64,000 bases of DNA from Dallia pectoralis (lineage: Eukaryota > Chordata > Actinopteri > Esociformes > Umbridae), in contig CM055743.1 of assembly GCA_029465975.1 (NCBI GenBank), forward strand, positions 12,332,145 to 12,396,144. Reading direction: 5' to 3'. Position numbers and translations under genes: made by a program. Shown piece by piece: positions 10,679-24,598 of the stretch. The first letter of the stretch is position 1, and every line of letters starts with the position of its first letter. Below the pieces are notes generated by a model. It had not been told where the DNA came from. It worked only from the letters and a program-made list of their open reading frames with translations, and ran no database searches.

Positions 10679-12773
10679 TACAGCAGCTGTCAATCACACA
10701 GCCCAGAATACACTAGCCAGTGGTTCATCAGGCTGAGGTATCACAAAGAGAATGAGCCAGATTGATGACGTGTGTGCGTGCGTGTGTGCGTGCGTGCGTG
10801 TGCATTTGAGCAGCCTACAAAGAATATGTTAAAGGAGCAGAGGGAGAGCAAAGACATCTTCCACAACGATTATACAATTACGTTTCAATTAAGAATTATT
10901 TGCACCCAGTGTTTTTACGGTCTAAATAATTCTGATGCGACAGCGTGAGCACGTTCCCCTTCACTTTCCCATTAGCGCGTTATTGTCTCAGGGATGTGGT
11001 GGAATGGTGAGTTATTCAAACAGAAGTTAGGGCACTAATGGGAAGGGGCCATTGTTTTATTTCATTGTTATTTGCTGGTGTCAGTTACCGCCTATGGTCG
11101 TAGCCAATGTGTCTTCGTCATGTGACACACCTAAGGCTGGCTAGCCGACCATCTCATGTGACCCTTTTTTTTAGGGATTAGGGTCGAGTTAGATGGGTCA
11201 AGGGGCACACAGTCCCCACCCCAACAAACAAAAGACAAAGGTTGGTGGCGGCTGGAGTCTTTGAAGGGGTCAGAGCCGGGTTTAACTCTGCGGCTGTGGT
11301 TGTGTTTGTGTAATCCCTCCCTTTAAGCCTGAGGTAAAATAAACTCAGTGGAGCTGTCTGAGAGGACAAGAAGAGGATAGAACGCACGGGGACCAGCTGT
11401 TCTCTAGCGCGCTGCGGCGAGGTCAGGGGGAGATGCGCTCGTGATGCAGCTGTGTCCTCGGGGCCACTGGGAGCCAGAATGGAGACGGGCACAGTTCACC
11501 TACACACAGAACAGCCAGGATAGGAAAGGGTCACACGCACAATGACAAGGAAAAGGCAGTGCATAAATAAAACCCTGAGTCTCACAAGCAGGCCCAGAAC
11601 TGCCCTAAAAAAACAGAAGAGAAAATCTACAGTGAATCGGTTTAAAACTTTCAATTTGAGGTGACAGTAGTAATAGTCTAGCCGACACTACTGCCAAAGA
11701 CAATATAGATTGTTTTAAGTGGAGAAGCTTTTGAGAAACTTTCACACAGAAAACCCAGATAAATGGCTTGGAAAGTCAGCAAAAAACCCTGTTTACAGGA
11801 CTGGTTTAGACTAAATACGCAGAAGTCCAACCTTGTGTTAGATAAACCTACTAGGAGATAAAGATACGGAGCTGCAACTCGACTCAGAACTTAGTCAGAA
11901 CTTAGTCACGCTTCAGTTTGTACCAGAGTCAATGATGTTTGGAGCCTTCAAGAAACAGGGTGTGGGTGGATAAGGAATGGGTTTAAAATTAAATGAGAAG
12001 GTAAGTCAGAAGGCTAACCTTGACTCCCAGCAATGAATCTGTTAAGGCTGCAGATAAAAGGAATAGGAGGAGAATCCTAAAGTCAATAACAAGTAGTCTC
12101 CTAGCAACCTGGTTCTGATGGAGCACAGCGGCGTACGTTGTCTCACTCGCAAATAGACGAGGCGCGATAGGTGGCAACATCCCAAAACCATATTATGCAG
12201 ATCTGAGAGGGTGGCCAAGGTAGTCAAGCAGCCTAATGAGAAAGTATAATAGGTTGGGATCTATTGAGCATATATTAATACTGTGGTGGTTGGGACCTGA
12301 TGCCATCCTCACCCTATGAGTTTGATTCTTGAATTAGATGCAACCACTGAATACATTGTCTGACTAAATGACTTTAAATAAAAATTGTGGTGGAGAAAAG
12401 TTTGGGGTTTTATGAAACACATGCATGAGTATGTTTTCAGACAATCAAAGACTTCATTTCCTAACCTGACTGTGGTGTCAGCACATTATATTTCTATGAC
12501 AAAAAATCATGGCGCTTAGTATTTTTCACAGACATGGCGAAAATATATTTGGCGCATTTAAGAATTTAACAAAATCCATTATAAAAAGAAAAGCATGTAG
12601 GATTGTTACAATTATGAACACTGCAAAGCATATTGTAATCGAGACCTCGGTATCACGATAATATTACATTGTAACACCCCTGAAATACACCGCCCCCAAA
12701 AAAGTGCACACGCTAAATGAAAGAATTGTAGCTGATACTCATCACAGAGTTGCACGGAAAACTTTCAGGAAGC
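8471..12773. other. Intron 1 stretch with microsatellites only
   Basis: Alternating CA/CG or TG tracts at 9343-9373, 9515-9555, 10416-10430, 10511-10555, 10643-10676 and 10771-10802. The rest is unique, with no recognisable gene. The CG-containing alternating tracts could adopt Z-DNA. Confidence 0.65.
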
Positions 12774-12873
12774 GCCTCCCTTTATCTTATTTAACCAGGT
12801 AGACCGATTGTAGATGGTCATTTGTTCTCAATCTGCCTACCTGGTTTAATAAAAATGTAAAATAAAGGGAGGC
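12774..12873. mobile_element. Short palindromic MITE-like element
   Basis: Begins GCCTCCCTTTAT and ends with its complement ATAAAGGGAGGC. The inner arms also pair (TTTAACCAGGTAG against CTACCTGGTTTAA). About 100 bases in all, with a centre (GTTCTCAATCTG) like a common teleost interspersed repeat I recall. Non-coding. Confidence 0.65.
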
Positions 12874-14591
12874 AGACCTTCCAAATCCAGTATACAAAAG
12901 ACTCCTTTAGGACAGTGTGACATTACACTTTTCATTCATCCCATCCAGAAAGCAGGAGGGAATTGAATTGCAGCAGCTTTTAATTCAAATGTAGAACGTG
13001 CAGAATTGTTAGGAAAAAGCAAGTAATTACGGTATGGGGGAGGGATAAACGCTTTAATGTCAATGATACTATCACTGCCTGAGAAAAGCTCATACATACA
13101 TGCAAATTCCATGTGTGTTTGCCAAACCATGACACATTTACGTACAGATCTTTCAAACACCCCCATTTGTCTATCTTGGACACATATCTTGAATGCGTAA
13201 TTCCGTCTATGCTCTTTCTCACCACAGCGAGGGGGGAGAATCTAGTGCTCTGATCTGTCTCAGTGAGGAACTGTCGACTCCTATCCAACCATGTAATTCA
13301 CCCCGATGAGGTGTTTGAGGAGCCGCCATTGTTAGCTTTCCCTTGGCGACATTGGCGACAACCCATCTCTGAAAGTCAATCTTATAGAGGCTTAAACAGT
13401 CTCCGACAAAGAGCGCAGTCATTTTCGTCATCGACGAAGTTAACAAAACAAGGTACGGAGCCACTCTCAAAAGTGACGGAAAGACAACTCAAGTTGCCTC
13501 TTGGTAATGGACCAAGCGAAGCGAACTGTGTCGGCGCTACAGTGAAACAAAACCGCTAAAACTCTCAAAGAAGGGTGAATACCAAGCTAAAATGTCTTCT
13601 TAAAAGATCCTAAATCTGAAAAGTTTGAAGCTAGTGACTAATGATGGACAATGAAGGTGTCAGGTTAACACTGACACTGCAAGAACTCACACTCTCCATT
13701 TTAAATAGCGTTTCAATTGAAAAAGGCAGTGCATGTCCCAAGAGGTCCTCAATGTGCAATGTGAACACACTCTCTTTCAGAGGGAGCAGTTCAAAGAAGC
13801 CCAATAAAACATTTACAGAGTAGAGAAGGTTTCTTCATCTCTACAGCAAACCTGTCTTGCTCCCTCTTCCATTCCCTCTATTGGCTATGAATGACCTTGA
13901 GTTAAATGCATTTAATTAGAGCTCACAGAAACAGCATCCACCCCCATCCCCCCGCTTTCCACGCTCAAAGCCGAGGACTTTGGACAGCAGTCTATTAAAT
14001 GAGAGGCAGAGCTTCCACCTGTCAAAAGCACACAACGTTACTGTCCTTTAGGCTTCCCAATCAAAGATAACAGGGCCTCTTTCACCGGACCGCAGATTGG
14101 ATTTGGGATGTGTTCCTTCTGCACGTTATGTTAGCGCAATACAATATGCACGCTGTGCTGATGATTACTGCTGAGCACAGACACACGGAGGCATCGCAGG
14201 ACATTGCATTGAATTGGTAACGCTACATTTTTACAGCAAAAACTTTCAGCTCAAAAGCTGTAACAGCCCCAAATTAGCTTTATATGTTCACTTCGAACAC
14301 AAAAGCTAGTCAGAATAAAACATGGGTTATTGAGGACGTGTATACGCTCACACTTGCCAGGAAAAGTATATACACTATACTAGTTAACACCAGTGAGGTA
14401 GAAATTAATTACTTTGTTAGCCAAGGTAGCCACAGAGGCGACACAGACAATGTCTAATTGTATGATATGTGCATCACAGGTAAGTCGAGTAAGAAGAACT
14501 ATTCAGAATGGTTGTGGTCATCAGCATGTATTAACCTGTCTGCATCTAATGAATAATTAATTCACATTGGCCTGGGCCTGGTATTGGAATT
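12874..14591. other. Intron 1 unique stretch
   Basis: Unique AT-rich sequence with no recognisable gene. Short frames at 13219-13560 lack any domain similarity I know. Confidence 0.55.
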
Positions 14592-14893
14592 GGCCCGGCA
14601 TTGGCCCGATATGATATTATCATTGGCCGATATGATATTATCATTGGCCGATATGATATTATCATTGGCCCGATATGGTCTTAGCATTGGCCCGATATGG
14701 TCTTAGCATTGGCCCGGTCTTAGCATTGGCCCGTTCTTAGCATTGGCCCGGTCTTAGCATTGGCCCGGTCTTAGCATTGGCCCGGTCTTAGCATTGGCCC
14801 GGTCTTAGCATTGGCCCGGTCTTAGCATTGGCCCGGTCTTAGCATTGGCCCGGTCTTAGCATTGGCCCGGTCTTAGCATTGGCCCGGTCTTAG
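14592..14893. repeat. Two-phase minisatellite, 21-22-bp then 17-bp units
   Basis: Starts with units containing GATATGATATTATCATTGGCC, passes through intermediate units containing GATATGGTCTTAGCATTGGC, then settles into about 11 copies of the 17-base GGTCTTAGCATTGGCCC. The shorter unit looks derived by deletion of GATAT from the longer one. Confidence 0.93.
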
Positions 14894-17800
14894 CTATGCC
14901 ATCATGACATTTTGCCATTTCCTTCAGGACTTATGTGCACGGCAGCCAACAACCAAAATACTGTTCCCAGTGCAGTTTTGCTGCTGGCTTGCTGCGCCAA
15001 CACTCCTCATTGAGCAGTAAGCTGTATCGAAGTGACATCCAGATGGTTGCTAACGTTACCAAAATATATCCAGTTATTTCGCGTGTAGTGTAGGCGGTAA
15101 TCCTACTCAAATATAATCAAGTGGGATGGAACAAATTGTCCACATAAGCCATCCACCAGTGACGTGATGCAGCTGCCCTCTGAACAAGTCTGCTGTGTCC
15201 AGTGGAAAGCAACAGTCACTGGGAAGCATCTCGATACATGACCACACTTACCACTGGCAATTCATGTTGGCTTGTCGCAGGACGGCTTATGTCAAAGAGA
15301 CATTCAGATGGTGAGCGATAGTGTGATACAAGCCAATGCAATGTTTCTCTCCCTTGTCCATGGAAATCAACATCTGTATTCAACTGTGTAACTAACACAA
15401 CACAACAGTTGTCAACTTGCCAGTACTTAACTAGCTATTTAGCAAAGGTCCACCAGGCTGACTAAACCGAATTATCTGTTGGTTTCAACTCTCCCTGTAG
15501 GACATGATTTGTTCATAAAGCCCCAATCCTCGCCAGCAAACCCCTTACTCTTCTAGAATTTGTTGATGTCATTTCAGAAATGTCATTTTATAATCTGCAG
15601 AAGCTGCAGAGACGGTTAAGAAATGGGACTAGGAGCTTAATATGTATTTTCTTAAGCATTACATCACAAGATAATTCATTAATCAGTTTTACAGCTCAAA
15701 GCCATTGTTTTGCCAACCTTCAAATTTTGTCTCTCTAACATTAAATCAAACCGGTAGCCGTGATGAGCAATAGTACACTGAGCCACATAATTAGCCATCT
15801 AAATGTGCAATGCAGTAAAGTACCTGCAAAATCACTACTGGGAGCGCGCGCACACACACACACGTTTTTCTTCCGCTCATTTCAGAAAAGCGCCCGAGCG
15901 CTGCTAAATCGTTACCGGTGCTCCAGGATAATGTGATTTTTTAATTGTTGAAACACGCTTTCAAGATCAAACAATTACAATCTGTTGTAAACGGAGGAAG
16001 CACATCTGAACAGGCACACAAATGAGACCCATGAGCTCCCAGCATGACTTGCTCCTGAGTTTTCCCGATTCAATCCCTACTGCAATGGTCTGTCCACCTG
16101 GGAGTCAAACACACACACACACACAAAGCCTATACAGTGTCATTCACTGCTAGTGCATCCGAAATCACCAACAATGGGCCTTCTGACTCTTGTGAAACTG
16201 TGGTTTATTCAACAAAAATAATCTAGTCTTAAGTCTTCTATAATATCTATCAATCTAGTAAATGTAGCGTATTGTAAACAAACTGTTTGATGATAATTGG
16301 GTCATGGGAGGACAAGCTGTTCTTTTTATTTGGGTTCCCATGACCCAGGGAACTAACTAGAATAACGTTGTCTTATTCTTCTTGCATGCACGTTTGCGTA
16401 TGTTTTACATCTCTTTCGGGTAGATTGCAGACAAAAACAAGGTATCTTTAAGCAACCTAATGCTGTGTTCATTTGTAAGCATTTGGGCATTTCAAATTAA
16501 TTTGATGTATGTGCATTTGCAATCCCATTCCCATAGACTATGTAGCACCAAAACCAAAATCTGGACATCATAAGAATGCTATCATAAGGCCATTTACAGC
16601 CAGCCTCTGCACATGGCCCAAGGCATTTAATCTGAAATATCAGCAATGCCTACACCAACAGCATATACACTAAAGCATGACAAGAGGCATTTATATTATA
16701 TCACAGACAATGCAGGCTACCTCTACCAGACACATATCATGAACATTGCAGGTTATTTTGTCTTGGAATACAATGTTCACAGATAAAAAAATAGAGCATT
16801 GCAGAGAGTAAAATCAATGCCGGCACTAAGCATTAAATCAAAAAGGGGAGATTTAAAAGCAAATGAAAAAAAAATGTCACTGTAAATCGCAATCTAATTT
16901 CCAAAGCAACATCTGTGGAAAGACATGATCATAGAGATTTATATTTAGCCGCTTCGGGTATTTCATTTTTTTCCGCAGAAGAGCTGAGCATACGATGAGT
17001 TATGTGAAAAAGCGTCGACTAAAGACTGCAAAACACGTTAGCATAAGAGCAGATTCTCAGTTTAGCCATATTTGGGGTCTGTTTCTGAGACCGCAAAAAG
17101 GGATCTCATTCTCATTTTTTACTTATATTTGTGGTGGAAAGCGTACTCCTCCGAGGGGAGTTTTACGGTGAGAGTTGGAAGGACATAAAAAGTTGATGGA
17201 TTCTTGACTGTGAGCCAAGATCCCCGATCAGATAGCAATCAGACCCTAGTATTGTAAGCGCCAAAAATATGGAAGAAAAAAATGTACAAATGCCACAGGA
17301 ACTATACTCATGAGAAAGGCTTACAGTGAAATATCGGCATTTTTAAAGCTAGAGAAAGCTCTTGGGGTAGATGCCAGGCCTTTCTTGCAGCAATAGGAAT
17401 TTTCTGCATCTCTTGAGTAGGTACTAAACAGACTAAGAACTTGATTAATGCCCATTTCTGTTGGGACTCTGCTTACTCCACGACATTTGCAAATGACAGG
17501 GACAAATGCTTAACCAGTCAGATGAGCACTGATTCACCTTAAATAACTTATAGGGGTGTGGATCTCTTTCAGCTTCTATCAAGAGCGGATTTAAAGGATA
17601 TCCGTCAATCGCTGTTAGCAGCGCTGCACTGTCAAATAAGCGTCTGGAGTCCATTAAATGAACGCGTTTCTGTTCTCCCCACACAGGTGCGGTCTTGAAC
17701 CCCAACAACCATACAGTGTTATGGATCCGTTGTGACGGCTGAGAAGTTTAGTGATTAAAAGTCGGAAGAGAACTGGTCCAGAGCTAAAATGAATAATTAA

Positions 17801-20729
17801 TAGAAAATGTAAATCGGTCCACTTTAAAGCCATTTTTGGTGTTCCTCTTGCAAATTATCTAGCGAAATAAGTGTTGGAGTGCTGGTTGTGGAGAGATGAT
17901 TATGTTTCCTGCTGTCTACAGGCCAATGTCAATGTGTCTGCAACATTTAGGCCACAGAATGTAGTTGCGTTCCTGTATGTGATCCAGGTAATTCTCTTAT
18001 TCAGTGGGACCATCCTGGTGAGCAATGTCTGATAAACGACTCCCACTGTTTTGACAAAAACAAAGACTTGTCATCCTCCCTTCCTTACATTTAGCAGAGT
18101 CCCTACTTCGACAAAAATGTTTGCATTAAAGGACATTTACAGTGAGTATTGAGACACTGGGCAGGTCTCATGAGAGAAAGATTAGGGTTTTCATTATAAG
18201 CTTCGGTATCAGCCATTCCATCTGATCCTAATTGGCTCATCACTCTAGCTTAACCCCAGCTGCCCAGTGATTGGGTGCTCATAGTTTGGCAACAATGTAT
18301 ACCTGCCATCGAGACATCATGCATTCAGTAAACATCCCCATTTCTCAATAAGTGCAAATTCTAATGCAAACAGTAACAGCCAAAACACAAATTCCAAAAA
18401 CGTTCTCCAAGCAACAAACAAGGGCGAAAAAACTATCCTGGGAGTTTCCCAAGCAAAGATGTGTCAGTTTCAGATTTTCGTGACGGGTCAATATCAGTCA
18501 AACAACCATATACAAGCCGTGCTTTAAAAGCACCACGGACTCATCTTTCCACTGCAGCAGGCCTGACATGATGGAAATTCAAACGTCAGCATTGTTAAGC
18601 GCTCTTCTCACAAGACTCCTGGGCGCCCCATATTACGCTGTAAGATGCCCATCAATCCAGCAGCTCTACGTTGGACCGACAGGCAAAAGAGAGCTCACTC
18701 TAAAGCAGAACCCGTCCATCACCACACAACATGGGCCGAGGTCTGAATAAAGTCAGTCTGAGGGAATCCCCTGTACCAGGGCCTCCTATAGAGTCCAGAA
18801 AGGCATTTGTGGAAAAGGGACAGCAGTCAAAAAGGAAATAAACAGGATAAAAACTAAAGACACACACACACACACACACACTCACCGTAGGGGGTATACT
18901 GGTCTGGAGAGCTTTGAGACGAACATCAAATAAATTCCAATAGACATTCATGCAACGTTTTGAATTAGCTTGTGAGACGGGTGAGACGGCTGGCACACAG
19001 AACTGTGATTTGATTACTTAAAACGCCTCAGCCAAGACATTCATTGATTATTGACAGGAGAGAAACAACCTCCGACTGTGCAGGAGGGCTCATAGCTGGT
19101 CGGGGTAATGCAGACGATGGTCTGTTTACTGAGCATTTAGCTGTGCCCGATGGTTAAAGCAACTACCTGACAGAATCAGGCTCCTCTTCGGTTTCTGAAG
19201 AGCAGCGGCGTAGCCCTACCAATAATTTGGTTATTTAAACCTACACCCTTTGGAACCCCTTTGAGGTTACCTATTGGCTGGCAGACACCCATCAGATGAG
19301 CGTTCCATCAAAGAGAAGCAGTGAGGGTCTTTAAGAGTCTGATATGTACTTTAGGACATACCATCATCTCAGCTAACAGCGTCAACTCACATTTGTGCGA
19401 AGGCTCTGCTGGAAGAGTAAAGAGCAAACACGATCCTGTTGGAAACCTTTTTTGTTTTCTTACGATGGGTGGTAGATTCATTTGGTTGTACAGAACAGAT
19501 TCCAGGTTGAAATCTATTTTAAGGCCTTCAATTCAATCCTGTAACATATCCCTGCATCAAATGTACTCTACTTCAGTAAAGAATGTTATTGCCTGTAAAA
19601 CAGTGTTTGCTCATTTGATTATCAAAATAGATTTTGTTTTCTTAATATCGACTATTGTCTGGGAAAATCTTTGAGATCAAGAAAGTAATGCTGAAAGCCC
19701 AAACAGTCTGGTCTAGGACTCAGTAGTGAGACAGAAGAGCCTGAACGCTCCACAGAGGAGATGGGAATTCTCCCCATAGCAGTTCACAGAAACTGCTGCC
19801 ACTGGAGTAGTTCAGCCACAGAGAATGTTGCAAACAAATGGAGTGTAGAATAAGACATAAATGGTAATAACAGAATGATGCCAGTGCCTTAAATGCTGGT
19901 GTACAGCAAATTGGAGTTTGCTTCAGTTTGGAAAGAAATAGATGTGTTAGCCTACGCTAAACTCCTCGCTCATGCTTCCTTCTAGGCACATGGGAAGAAA
20001 CACCTCACAGCACTTCATTTGCAAAACAGCCTTAGCCTGTCGCTAATAATACAGAATAACTTAGGCAGATATTTCACAGCTTAAATTGGAAAACCCAACT
20101 GGTAAAATAATGCTCAGATTGGGGCAAACATATCACAGGTAAAACAGGGAGTATGTAGTCTGGGAAAGGCCCTACACCTTTGCCACTTTGGCTGACTGAT
20201 GAGTTCAAAGAGCTCATGGTAATAGCCTTGTCTCCACATCACTATAACCATAAATCTTTCCCAAGAAAAATGGGAAAGCAATCAGGTGTGTGTGTGTGTG
20301 TGTGTGTGCGTCAGGATAGTGAATGTGTGGATTTCAAAAATAATGGTGTAGGAGTCTGTGTGCGTGTGTGCTCCTGAAAGGACAAAAGTGTGTGTGTGTG
20401 TGTGTGTTTCTGAGAGAAAGTGGGGCTAGTTTATCACTGCATCCAAGATGGAGCCATGATTCACACCCACCACTTAATATGATTAAAGAGTTGAACACAA
20501 TAAAAAGCATTACCCTTTTCTTAGAGTAATCAGACCCGTACAGAGAGCAGCCTGGGAAAGCCATTTCCTTTTTGGCTGGAGTTGGTGTGAGCAAGAAGCA
20601 AACAGCCATGGTTTTGGCTGCAACAGTTAGTTATCTTTCACTCCGCAGTTATGTAGCTCAAGGAACAATCCTAGTCAGATTCATCAGCCTGCCTAGATCC
20701 CACCATTTTGGGTCATTTACAGATAGCAG

Positions 20730-20762
<33 letters not shown>

Positions 20763-20942
20763 AACAAGAAGCATAAGCCCTCACAAACATAAGTCAAACT
20801 ATAGGAAATGAAAGCTTAGGCTTAGAACTAGGTTAAGATTTCAAGCTAGGTTAAGAGTTAAGTTTAGTGTGTCTCATTCACTATCAGGCACAGTTGACGA
20901 AGATTTTCAGGACTAGCATGTGCACAGTGTGCCACCAGCAAA
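14894..20942. other. Long, mostly unique intron 1 segment
   Basis: Only small microsatellites interrupt it (15848-15863, 16109-16125, 18860-18882, 20286-20309, 20388-20408, 20732-20761). No gene seen. Because it has few transposons and is AT-rich, it is a plausible place for conserved non-coding regulatory elements, but that needs alignment. Confidence 0.5.
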
Positions 20943-21039
20943 TCAGACCTGCCAACCAGACCTGCCAACCAGACCTGCCAACCAGACCTGCCAACCAGAC
21001 CTGCCAACCAGACCTGCCAACCAGACCTGCCAACCAGAC
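20943..21039. repeat. 13-bp minisatellite, about 7 copies
   Basis: Unit AGACCTGCCAACC repeated perfectly. 13 bases is not a multiple of three, so it is open in several frames by chance. Confidence 0.95.
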
Positions 21040-21069
21040 AGCTTCCACACAAAAAGATGGAGTCTGAAT

Positions 21070-21260
21070 AGAAAGGGGAGAAAAAAGGAAAGGGTTGAAA
21101 ATACGACACAGACAGAGACAAAAAAGAGAGACAAAGAGAAAGAGAGTAAAAGAGAAAGAGAGTAAAAGAGAAAAAAAGAGTGAGGGAGCGAGAATGAGAA
21201 CTGAAAGAAAAAAAATGTGCAGTGACAGAGATGCAGGGGAAAGAGAAGCAGAGGATATGC
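21070..21260. repeat. Purine-rich (GA/AAAG) tract
   Basis: Low-complexity stretch of GAGA and AAAGAG on the plus strand. The lysine/arginine-rich frames it creates are not credible genes. Confidence 0.8.
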
Positions 21261-22398
21261 GAGATAGGAGTGACATATCAGTGAAGGCAGCTAATAGCAG
21301 TAAAGACACACTTTGTTCATCATCCATTTGCAACAGTCTTCCGTGGCAAAGTGACCTAAGAACTCCCATGACCGGGAACAAAACAATCAAAGTGTGTCTG
21401 TAAACAATCCAAATATCCAGCTCTTAGTTAACTGTGAAGACAAACTCCATTCTGCATGTGGGTTTGCTAATCACTCACGCTCCCGTCAGCCTTGTTGCAA
21501 TGGGACATTTTACCCGCTGCATCACAACTGGCAGGAAAGAATTCTCCCCTCATTATTTCTAATTGTGAAAAAGACTGCACGTGTAAAGCCACAGAGAATC
21601 AAACTGTTGGCGTTAGCAGCCATTAGACGGAACACAACACAGGCAGTGTGGCAGCTTTCAACCATTAACGGTTGTTGTGTAGAGCAGGGTCGTCAGGTTG
21701 CACTGCCTCTTTCAGGGGCACCGCGCATCAAACAATTCCCATGCGATAGAAGTAGACGATCAAAGGTAGCTTGTCCATAAACGGTACAACTTCACGCAGA
21801 TAAAACAACTGGACATAAACAGAGAGAATAAGATAAGGGGAGGGAGCGTGGGAGACAGGGATATTGTTTCTGGTACTGAGTTTGTTAGCATTAGGGGCAT
21901 TGACAGTCCTGGGAGGGGTCTTTCTGCGATAGTTAGGTTTGTTTTATAATGTAGCTGTCAGTCAAAAAACACAAAGCAAGTAAAGAAAACATTGGAAATG
22001 CCAAAGATACTCTCACTTAATGAAATGTCCCATGTCACTTTATTTTTTTGCACAGGTACAGAATCTTTCAACCCTCCACTACCGTGGCACTGCAAAAAAG
22101 CCGAGAAACAGGGACTCATAACGCAGCTATGAAACTAAATGTGAAAAATACCTGAAAAACAATCAATAGTGTGCTGTACATCACAAATGGCATTACAGTG
22201 TAAAAATTCATGTTCACGAGACACAACACAATCGCACTCTTCTGGGTGCAAATATGCCAGCAACTATGTTAGACATTTTTTTGGAACCTATATGGTTAAT
22301 TAAATTCAACTCATTCTCCCCCACATTCTTAACACAGCAGATCATTCGCTTACCATATAATCAACCCAGATATTGACATCTACCTTTGTTTGGTTGAG
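21261..22398. other. Intron 1 unique stretch
   Basis: Nothing recognisable; short frames only. Confidence 0.5.
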
Positions 22399-22578
22399 CT
22401 GTGGTTCCTAACCAGCGATACTGAGACCTCTGAGGTTACTCGGCCTCTCTACAGTGGTACCTATGGGGATACCATAGGTTTACTAGTGAAATAAACATGA
22501 GCGGGTACTTCAAGGTTACTCTGAGCAGAGCAGAAATCTGCTGGTGCCACAGCAAATAAAAAAGGTCGGGAACCACCG
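22399..22578. mobile_element. hAT-type (Charlie-like) MITE
   Basis: Left end CTGTGGTTCCTAACC and right end GGTCGGGAACCACCG are imperfect inverted repeats of the hAT terminal type. Flanking 8-mers TGGTTGAG (22391-22398) and TGGTAGAA (22579-22586) match at six of eight positions, as expected for an aged 8-bp target-site duplication. 180 bases, non-coding. Confidence 0.62.
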
Positions 22579-24237
22579 TGGTAGAAGACCAACGTTATTA
22601 GCATTGCTAATCAAAAAGAAAAAAGGTAGTGTACTGAAAAGATGAGCTTGTGTGGGTTTGGGCAAAAAGGCTGATCCGTTATTGTGTGTATGCAAACTAC
22701 TTTTAAGTTTGAGGTCACTTCACTCTTCTTCGGTTTTGTTTTTTTGCCATTTCTATTTCTATCTTGCTCTATATTGTAATTATATATATATCATATTCAT
22801 ACCTGGTTGAAGGGCAGGCAGTTTGTAAGGGTGTGGCGGTAAAGCAAATACTACAGCACTTTTCCTCTATGTTTTTACACCGATTATTTTAGATTCTTGT
22901 ATTTAATTGTATAATTGAACTGGACATGCAGCTAATGTACAATTTTGTTTTAAAATCTCCCTGATCCTTGCGCTACATTTAGTGTACACTGGTTTGACCA
23001 GCTGCTGTTCTCTTGTGATAGTGTGTGTGTGTGTGCCGAATGAGTCAATCAATATCACTTCAGCAATGTTACCAGATGTTAAGACTTTGTGCAGGCAAAA
23101 AAGGGCAAGGGCAGCTCTACAAGGACTTGGGCATGTTTTTTGTTGAGTCAGTATACTGTCAAATAAATCTGGCAATCCTGGTTGTTAGTTCTTCTCCACA
23201 ACCTAATGTCGCTATTACATAGTACCTAGAAGTTATACCGGGACTAATAGGGCAATGCTGGAAGCTGGCAAGCCAATAGACACAATATTTGATTAAAAGA
23301 TATCATTTAAAAAAGTTGAAATTATGCTAAAATAAATGGTTTACAGAAACATACATGTCTGCTTGCACATGGCTGACCTACACACATAATATGTGTGTGA
23401 GTGCTAGGTTTGAACAGCCAACGTCAGCCAATCTAGTAGCTGTTGGTAGCTATGAAGAACTTGCTTTTTTAGTTATTGTTAATTCAAACCATCCCATTAT
23501 CTTCGTGCTGTTCGATATATATATATTTTTTTAAATGGTCTCACCATTTTCTGTATAGAAACAACACTGAACACAACCCCACTGACTCCCCTTCTAGATA
23601 TTTCACACACAGAAACAGTTTCCTAGCCACACACACACACACACACACATTTCCTCAGTAACTTAGACACGCACATTGTCCTGCTGGTTTCGCACGACAC
23701 ATTTGGCCTGGGAAATTCCCCAGAAATGTCAGGGACATCACTTCGCACAGCACAACACAAACACTTTCAAAATCAATCAATTTTAACCAGTGCAGAAAGG
23801 TAAAAAACAACAATGTTTTAATACCATTGTAAATTATTAATGCCAGGAGCTCAAAACAACGCTAAAACTTCAGTGGTGCTAGTCAACTGACATCTACAGA
23901 AGCCACTTATGCACAAGGCTGCATGTCAGCTTGGGCTGCTCTGCCCCAGAAAGAGATTCACTATGCCCTTCCTTTTCAATCTTTCATCTTAGGAGATCAT
24001 CCCTCTCTCCTTGGCAGAGAGGAAGATGAAAGTGGCCTTTTATTCTGGCAGCTGAAAGGGCGTCTTAAGAGGCGTGACGGTGGGTCTGTGACAGCGGCCC
24101 TGCCAAGGCTGCTTGTTTACAAGTACGCTGGGGTGCCATTGACAGTCTGGGCATGCTCGCCACCCCTCAGATGGACAGTTCTCACGCCCTTCATCCTCCC
24201 AAACCCATCGTACCAAGCACACACCCGTAACACCACC
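22579..24237. other. Intron 1 unique stretch
   Basis: Contains a small (CA)n at 23628-23650 and TA-rich runs at 22778-22790 and 23514-23526. No gene recognised. Confidence 0.5.
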
Positions 24238-24598
24238 ATCTTGTCTTGGCATAACACATCCATCCCCACAAGCACAATGTCCTAGCATAGCACATCCACA
24301 CAAGCACCTTGTCCTAGCATAGCACATCCCCACAAGCACCTTGTCCTAGCATAGCACATCCCCACAAGCACCTTGTCCTAGCATAGCACATCCCCACAAG
24401 CACCTTGTCCTAGCATAGCACATCCCCACAAGCACCTTGTCCTAGCATAGCACATCCCCACAAGCACCTTGTCCTAGCATAGCACATCCCCACAAGCACC
24501 TTGTCCTAGCATAGCACATCCCCACAAGCACCTTGTCCTAGCATAGCACATCCACACAAGCACCTTGTTCTAGCATAGCACATCCCCACAAGCATCTT
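24238..24598. repeat. 32-bp minisatellite, about 11 copies
   Basis: Unit built of CATCCCCACAAGCACC plus TTGTCCTAGCATAGCA with exact 32-base spacing (for example 24301, 24333). The edges are degenerate and the centre is uniform. Confidence 0.95.

Noticed and set aside
12600..12700. Possible third hAT end (ATCACGATAATATT ... CACCCCT)
   Set aside because: No matching opposite terminus or target-site duplication found.
24238..24598. Second CRISPR-like array with 32-base period
   Set aside because: The whole 32 bases repeat, so there are no spacers. Ordinary minisatellite.
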